DNA of 64,000 nt from Aminobacter anthyllidis (lineage in GTDB: Bacteria; Pseudomonadota; Alphaproteobacteria; Rhizobiales; Rhizobiaceae). Numbering within the stretch: position 1 is the stretch's first letter; the number at the start of each line of letters is the position of its first letter. The position numbers and the translations under genes are program-made. This document shows, one piece after another, positions 60,285-64,000 of the stretch. The stretch covers positions 744,001-808,000 of the forward strand of contig NZ_JAFLWW010000002.1 of NCBI RefSeq assembly GCF_018555685.1. The letters run 5' to 3'. Under the pieces are notes generated by a model. It had not been told where the DNA came from and ran no database searches. It saw only the letters and a list, made by a program, of their open reading frames with translations.

Positions 60285-60720
60285 TCAGGATGGGCACCAA
60301 AGGCGCACCGTCTTTGCCGGTCAGTTCCGATTTGTCGGCCAGGCCGAGTTCACGCGCGATGATGTTCGGGTTCAGCAGGTCGGCCGCCGCCCCTTCGAAC
60401 TTCTGGGTCCGAATGATCTCTTCCACCTGCGATGCGATGTAAGAAAAGCCTTCTCGCTTTGCGTACTCAGCCCATGTCACCCGAGCGATATCGAGGAAGA
60501 TGCAAAGCCCCGAAATGGTCATGGCCCGCATCTTGGCAATCTTCTCGACCTTGACGTCGCCCTGATAGGCGAAGGGACGCGCCTCATAGAGCGGGTTCAA
60601 CTCTACCCATTCGAAATACTCGGCGCACGCCTCCCAAAGCTGGTTCGGGGTGGCGAAGATTGGATCGCGGCCATGGGAGCTGCGTACCTTCCAAAACTGG
60701 TTACCTGATGGTGCTGGCAT
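60262..60720 (-). CDS. Terminase small subunit
   Basis: 152 residues. FATPNQLWEACAEYFEWVEL, then a helix-turn-helix TISGLCIFLDIARVTWAEY and a C-terminal DLLNPNIIARELGLADKSEL, matching P22 gp3-like DNA-packaging proteins. It recognises the pac or cos site and regulates TerL. First gene of the late operon. Its promoter should lie in 60,721-60,789, shared with the divergent gene at 60,790. Confidence 0.85.
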   Translation of the reverse strand: MPAPSGNQFWKVRSSHGRDPIFATPNQLWEACAEYFEWVELNPLYEARPFAYQGDVKVEKIAKMRAMTISGLCIFLDIARVTWAEYAKREGFSYIASQVEEIIRTQKFEGAAADLLNPNIIARELGLADKSELTGKDGAPLVPILNVTVSGA

Positions 60721-60789
60721 ATGTTGATCCTCTCGCCGGTTTGAGCGGTCGCGAGTGCAGATTTCTCGACATGTCGCTAGAGCAATGGG

Positions 60790-61611
60790 ATGATTGCTAT
60801 TTCTGAAGGGGAGAAGGCTTTGAGTCTTGCATTATTGGAACGCGTGCTAGCCGGCACTGAATCGCACGAGGCTTTACTGGCTGAGGTGGTGGACTTCTAC
60901 GGTTCAGGTCTGACAGTGACCATTCGAGAAACTGGAGACGGTCAAAGTCGGTTTGCCGTCAACATCGACGGCCCTACGCTGCAGTTCAAATCTGCCGTGA
61001 TTGATTTGTGTAACGGGCCTCGCATTAAGGAGGCGGCGGTGCACGAGTTGCTACATCTGGCGTTGGGGGCTCGCGGTTTCCCTTTGATTTATGCTCTGTC
61101 TATCGACGACAGACATGCGCCCAGATTTCCTATGATCGACGAAGCCATTCGCAAAGCAGTGAATGTCGTCCAACACACTGTCTTTTTGGAAGAGTTCCTA
61201 CAGTTGGGATTGGCTGCTGATCGGTTCCTATCCGAGGAGCCCAGACAGACCGGCTATGGATCAGAAGCCAAGAAGTATCTGGGCGGGCAATTGGACCCTG
61301 AACGAGCGTGGGAGGCGTGGACATGGTGGGGCTTAGAGTTTCTTAGGCATCACTGCGCCAGGAGACATAGCGGACCCAAGACGAAACTTTCTGCCGAGAG
61401 CATCCAGAAGTGGGGTGATCGATTGCTCCACGGTTTCAAACGGCGAACACACGAAATGACACGCCTGCTCGATGGGGGCGAACAAAAGACACCGGAGCGA
61501 TACCGGGAGACGATGACAGCGCTGTTTGGGCTTATGTCACTCCCCGCCGACGTCTCCTACTGCCGGCTGAGGCCCCGTGATGGCCTCCCCCCAAGGGCGG
61601 AATGCGCTTAG
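60790..61611 (+). CDS. HELLH zincin-like protein (cargo)
   Basis: 273 residues. A zinc-protease-like motif VHELLHLALGARG occurs near residue 80, with His-Glu and a second His spaced as in HExxH metallopeptidases. No third ligand can be named with certainty; Glu or His residues further on are candidates. The N-terminus is helical; no signal peptide. It is divergent from terS and lower in GC than its neighbours. It may be a moron that acts on host or phage proteins. Confidence 0.5.
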   Translation: MIAISEGEKALSLALLERVLAGTESHEALLAEVVDFYGSGLTVTIRETGDGQSRFAVNIDGPTLQFKSAVIDLCNGPRIKEAAVHELLHLALGARGFPLIYALSIDDRHAPRFPMIDEAIRKAVNVVQHTVFLEEFLQLGLAADRFLSEEPRQTGYGSEAKKYLGGQLDPERAWEAWTWWGLEFLRHHCARRHSGPKTKLSAESIQKWGDRLLHGFKRRTHEMTRLLDGGEQKTPERYRETMTALFGLMSLPADVSYCRLRPRDGLPPRAECA

Positions 61612-61612
61612 T

Positions 61613-61663
61613 GTAAGTTTTTTGCTTACGTCCCCTTGACTCAGTGTAAGCAATTGGCTTACA
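61613..61663. promoter_or_regulatory. Promoter and two operator palindromes of higBA
   Basis: GTAAG-N7-CTTAC at 61,613-61,629 and the perfect palindrome TGTAAGC-AATTG-GCTTACA at 61,645-61,663. A TTGACT (61,636) / 17 nt / TTACAT (61,659) promoter overlaps the second copy. HigA binding here would repress the operon. Confidence 0.75.
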
Positions 61664-61670
61664 TACACCC

Positions 61671-61949
61671 ATGATCAAGTCGTTCAAAAACAAGGCGCTG
61701 GCGGAGCTCTTCCAAACCGGGAAGTCGGCCAAGATTGACGCCAAGATGCAGAAGCGCATCATTGTCCGGCTTGACCGTCTGGACGTTGCCGAAAAGCCGG
61801 AAGACATGAACCTGCCGGGTTTTGACTTCCATTCACTGAAAGGCCTCAACCCGACGCGCTACACCGTTCATGTGAACGGGCCATGGTGCATCACATTCGA
61901 ATTCGACGGCACAGACGCCGCTCGCGTCGATTTCGAGCAATACCACTGA
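61671..61949 (+). CDS. higB: HigB-type mRNA interferase toxin
   Basis: 92 residues, RelE/HigB fold. Starts MIKSFKNKALAELFQTGKS and ends FEFDGTDAARVDFEQYH; LPGFDFHSLKGLNPTRYTVH is the conserved HigB stretch. It cuts mRNA on the ribosome. As usual for higBA, the toxin gene comes first, 29 nt before the antitoxin. Confidence 0.92.
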   Translation: MIKSFKNKALAELFQTGKSAKIDAKMQKRIIVRLDRLDVAEKPEDMNLPGFDFHSLKGLNPTRYTVHVNGPWCITFEFDGTDAARVDFEQYH

Positions 61950-61978
61950 GCGCGCGGAAGACTGGAGAAGGTTATCTT

Positions 61979-62287
61979 ATGATCGTGCACGAGCCGAAGC
62001 GTCCGATTGAGCGCTGCCCGACCCACCCAGGCGCGCTGCTTGACGACATCATCCCGGCAACTGGAAAGACCAAGGTGGAAATCGCGGAACTGCTCGGAAT
62101 CTCGCGCCAGCAGCTGTATGACATTATTCGCGAGAAGAAGCCGGTTTCCCCTGCTGTCGCTGCCCGACTGGGCAAGATGTTTGGCGATGGGGCGGCTGTT
62201 TGGCTCAGGATGCAGGCGGCCTATGACGCTTGGCATGTCGAGCGCGAGGTCGACGTGAGCAACATACCGACGCTTCATGCCGCCTGA
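61979..62287 (+). CDS. higA: HigA antitoxin
   Basis: 102 residues. PTHPGALLDDIIPATGKTKV leads to a helix-turn-helix (IAELLGISRQQLYDIIREKK) and VAARLGKMFGDGAAVWLRMQ, standard for HigA. It neutralises HigB and represses the operon at the palindromes upstream of higB. Longer in-frame starts lie inside higB. Confidence 0.92.
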   Translation: MIVHEPKRPIERCPTHPGALLDDIIPATGKTKVEIAELLGISRQQLYDIIREKKPVSPAVAARLGKMFGDGAAVWLRMQAAYDAWHVEREVDVSNIPTLHAA

Positions 62288-62295
62288 GGTAACGA

Positions 62296-62835
62296 GTGGA
62301 CAACTACCCCGATCATCTGTCACCCGAGTTCGATGAGACGGGCGGGGTTGTCACGCCTTTTGAAGAGTGGTGGCCTCGCGTTCGGGATGCATTTCCGCAC
62401 GTGCCTGCCGAAGTCGCTCGGGACTGGCTGCACAGGCATTGGCGACACTCGAATTACGATTGGCTAGCGTCGGCTGATTATCGGTTCACCCGAGTTGAAT
62501 GGGCTACGAACGATCTGCGGTCCATCAGGACCAGTTGGAACAACTTCGCTGACAGGCCAGAAGACGTGATCGACCAAGGTGGCTATTTGGCGGAAAGGCA
62601 CCGGGCCGTGTACGGCAACGACCTGGCGGAATACATGATCGAAAACGGCACTTGGCCGGTCCCGCCTGTCATCCTCGACAACCGAGATGGGCACGTTCAC
62701 AAGCGCTATCGGCTGCCATCCACCTATGTTCTCGTCGAAGGGCACCGCCGGTTCGAAATTGGCTCATACCTCGCCAGCACAGGCCTCATGGTTCCGCAGG
62801 TCCATTTCTGGATGATGACGCGAGCCGCATCCTAG
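62296..62835 (+). CDS. Hypothetical protein with ParB-like GHRR motif
   Basis: 179 residues, starting at a GTG with GAGGTAACGA upstream, 8 nt after higA. Trp-rich first half (PFEEWWPRVRD, RDWLHRHWRHSNYDW). The second half has PVPPVILDN and YVLVEGHRRFEIGSYL, which resemble strand and GHRR loop of ParB/sulfiredoxin folds (nucleotide-binding). Whether it is a third partner of higBA or separate cargo is unknown. Confidence 0.5.
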   Translation: MDNYPDHLSPEFDETGGVVTPFEEWWPRVRDAFPHVPAEVARDWLHRHWRHSNYDWLASADYRFTRVEWATNDLRSIRTSWNNFADRPEDVIDQGGYLAERHRAVYGNDLAEYMIENGTWPVPPVILDNRDGHVHKRYRLPSTYVLVEGHRRFEIGSYLASTGLMVPQVHFWMMTRAAS

Positions 62836-62886
62836 GCGCGCCGCCCCATCTTCTTGTCGACCAAGGAACGGCGTGACGACTAAAAC

Positions 62887-62956
62887 CGTCTGAATTCAGA
62901 CGTTTACCTATGCTCTGGCATTGCCAATGCATTGCGATGCCATTGCTGTAGCAATG
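62887..62956. repeat. 16-bp palindrome and phased CATTGC repeats
   Basis: CGTCTGAATTCAGACG at 62,887-62,902 is a perfect palindrome. CATTGC follows at 62,919, 62,930 and 62,941, exactly 11 bp apart, and inverted (GCAATG) at 62,951. One helical turn of spacing suggests a protein-binding array. Function unknown. Confidence 0.55.
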
Positions 62957-62974
62957 CTAGCCCCTGCCTTGAAA

Positions 62975-63002
62975 ACAGAAAACCCGCCTGGTGGGGCGGG
63001 TT
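62975..63002 (-). terminator. Rho-independent terminator of the rightmost minus-strand genes
   Basis: AACCCGCC (62,981) pairs with GGCGGGTT (62,995) around 6 nt; on the minus strand TTCTGTTTTC follows. It lies 77 nt after the stop of the gene at 63,079. Confidence 0.75.
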
Positions 63003-63078
63003 CTGGATGCATCTCTGCAAACTAGGGACACCATAGGGGGTTTCGTTACATGTGTCAACGCAACACTGCCGCATGAAA

Positions 63079-63753
63079 TCACATAAAATCGAAGTATCTT
63101 GCGCACAATCGCAGGTGATGCTGCAAGATAATCGCCATTTCGCGCTCTTGGACGCTATACTTTTGCGCAATATCGGCCGCAGTCTGCCCCGAGACACAAT
63201 AGTCGATGAGTTGCGCCGAGGCGGCGGAACCAAGTTCGTCTCGAAACCCGGTGAGCTTGTCGAGCGCAGCAACCCGCCCGTCCCCGATGCCGTTGGCGTA
63301 GCCCGACCTAGTCCCGCGCAGGAAGTTCGCCGAGCTGGCGATTGTCATCCCGGCCCGCTCCCACAGACTTGCGAGGTGGGAACCGGCATGGAAAAGGGCG
63401 TCTTGCTTGTTCCGCCCATATCGCCATTCGAATGATCCTGGCCGGCAGCGAAAAAACTGGCGCTCAGTACGATCCGCCGAAATCTTGACTTTGACTTTCG
63501 TCAGCCTGGCGCCGTCCTTGCCGCCGTCCGCATCCTTGAGCTTGGCGACCCGTCTTCGGTGTGGCGCTGTCTCATGCGCAACGCGCTCGCGTTGTTCGGC
63601 CCGCTCCCAAGCCTCGCTAACCCTAGTGTCTTCCACAGGGCCGCCGACGGCTGTTTCGGAACGTCTCTTCCGGCGTCGGCGAGCCTCAGCAAGGTTGATG
63701 CGCTTGCCGCCATCTACCCGCACCGATGGGAGGACTTTCTTGCTCTTCGTCAA
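63079..63753 (-). CDS. Basic prophage protein, possible late regulator (DUF6456-like end)
   Basis: 224 residues from a TTG that overlaps the upstream TGA. The N-terminus is very basic (LAEARRRRKRRSE, PHRRRVAKLKDADGGK). The C-terminal half (NKQDALFHAGSHLASLWERA and a helix-turn-helix-like QTAADIAQKYSVQEREMAII) resembles DUF6456-type proteins of alphaproteobacterial phages. DNA binding and a regulatory role are inferred. Confidence 0.5.
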   Translation of the reverse strand: MTKSKKVLPSVRVDGGKRINLAEARRRRKRRSETAVGGPVEDTRVSEAWERAEQRERVAHETAPHRRRVAKLKDADGGKDGARLTKVKVKISADRTERQFFRCRPGSFEWRYGRNKQDALFHAGSHLASLWERAGMTIASSANFLRGTRSGYANGIGDGRVAALDKLTGFRDELGSAASAQLIDYCVSGQTAADIAQKYSVQEREMAIILQHHLRLCARYFDFM

Positions 63754-64000
63754 GCAACCTTCCTTTCGATGAAAACCACATCGGGGTCGTTTGCCGGCGG
63801 CAGTGGCGTATGCGCGCCCTCAGGTACGACCACATTTGCGTAATGTGGGCCGGCAAAGGACTCGCTACGAAAGAGGACTTGGCGACCGTCGACGCTGATT
63901 TCGAACCTAGCGAATGGCGTATTGGGCCTATTCCCCCAGCGGTGCAGCGTCTGGAGATTTTTCCGGGCAAAGAACTTCTGCCCGTCCTCAATGCTAGCCA
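63750..64000 (-). CDS. C-terminal part of a phage protein (cut by window edge)
   Basis: The minus strand is open from the edge to a TGA at 63,752-63,750, 83 residues. Readable parts are DGQKFFARKNLQTLHRWGN, ARFEISVDGRQVLFRSES and VVPEGAHTPLPPANDPDVVF. No family recognised. Its stop overlaps the TTG of the next gene, so the two are co-translated. Confidence 0.6.
   Translation of the reverse strand, partial: ASIEDGQKFFARKNLQTLHRWGNRPNTPFARFEISVDGRQVLFRSESFAGPHYANVVVPEGAHTPLPPANDPDVVFIERKVA

Larger units (their letters stand above)
32565..64000. mobile_element. Podovirus-type prophage (right end outside window)
   Basis: From just after tRNA-Phe to the right edge nearly all genes are phage-like or cargo. 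A minus-strand late operon holds terminase, portal, scaffold, capsid, adaptor, tail, ejection and lysis genes without tape-measure, tail-tube or sheath genes, so the virion would be short-tailed. The left boundary is inferred from the tRNA; no integrase, replication or second att site is seen, and these likely lie beyond 64,000. All late genes are open, so the prophage could be functional. Confidence 0.85.

Overview
The window looks like the chromosome of an alphaproteobacterium of the order Hyphomicrobiales, most likely Mesorhizobium or a close relative. This rests on high GC content, the gene order murA - DUF2948 - hisD - UPF0262 - low-molecular-weight phosphatase - infA - maf - yacG - tRNA-Phe, and many small proteins of rhizobial type. 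It is a mosaic of core chromosome and two mobile elements.

Core segment 1 (1-16.1 kb). A surface-polysaccharide cluster comes first: a WecG/TagA-type glycosyltransferase cut by the window edge, a GT4 glycosyltransferase, a divergent GT2 glycosyltransferase and an O-antigen ligase/polymerase. Then follow a Tat-type metallophosphoesterase, proC, a molybdate operon (modABC plus a short ModE-like regulator, with a probable ModE box upstream of modA), a TauE/SafE permease, pcaIJ with only a stump of pcaF, an EEP-family hydrolase, a phospholipase D/cardiolipin synthase-like protein and a VirK/YbjX (DUF535) protein.

Integrative element 1 (16,162-26,464, about 10.3 kb). It sits in the 3' end of tRNA-Thr(GGT) and is bounded by exact 29-bp direct repeats. 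It carries a tyrosine integrase next to the tRNA, a serine recombinase, a protein with two helix-turn-helix-like segments that faces a 30-bp-period repeat array (a plasmid-like rep/iteron layout), an OLD-type ATPase/TOPRIM nuclease, a gene split by a frameshift at a G7 run, a small glycine-rich membrane protein beside it, and several unknown genes. No virion genes are visible, so it looks like a small integrative element or phage satellite with probable defence cargo.

Core segment 2 (26.5-32.6 kb). tRNA-Thr, a small conserved basic protein, murA, DUF2948, hisD, UPF0262, a protein-tyrosine-phosphatase-like gene, infA, maf, yacG and tRNA-Phe(GAA), nearly all on the plus strand and tightly packed.

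Prophage 2 (from just after tRNA-Phe to beyond the right edge). The late operon lies on the minus strand, about 60.7 to 39.8 kb: terminase small and large subunits, portal, scaffold, major capsid protein, adaptor, P22-gp10-like tail protein, GNAT protein, three large internal/ejection-type proteins (one with a muramidase domain), tail fibre, a glycosyltransferase and a lysis cassette, ending at a strong rho-independent terminator. This is a short-tailed (podovirus) layout. Left of it is a set of small early/accessory genes around an XRE repressor-like gene with three AACG-N5-CGTT operators. Plus-strand cargo genes include a YjaB-like acetyltransferase, an slr1659-type STAS-like regulator, a membrane-anchored GAF-like sensor, an HELLH zincin-like protein and a higBA toxin-antitoxin pair with two operator palindromes. 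No integrase is visible for this prophage; it probably lies past base 64,000.
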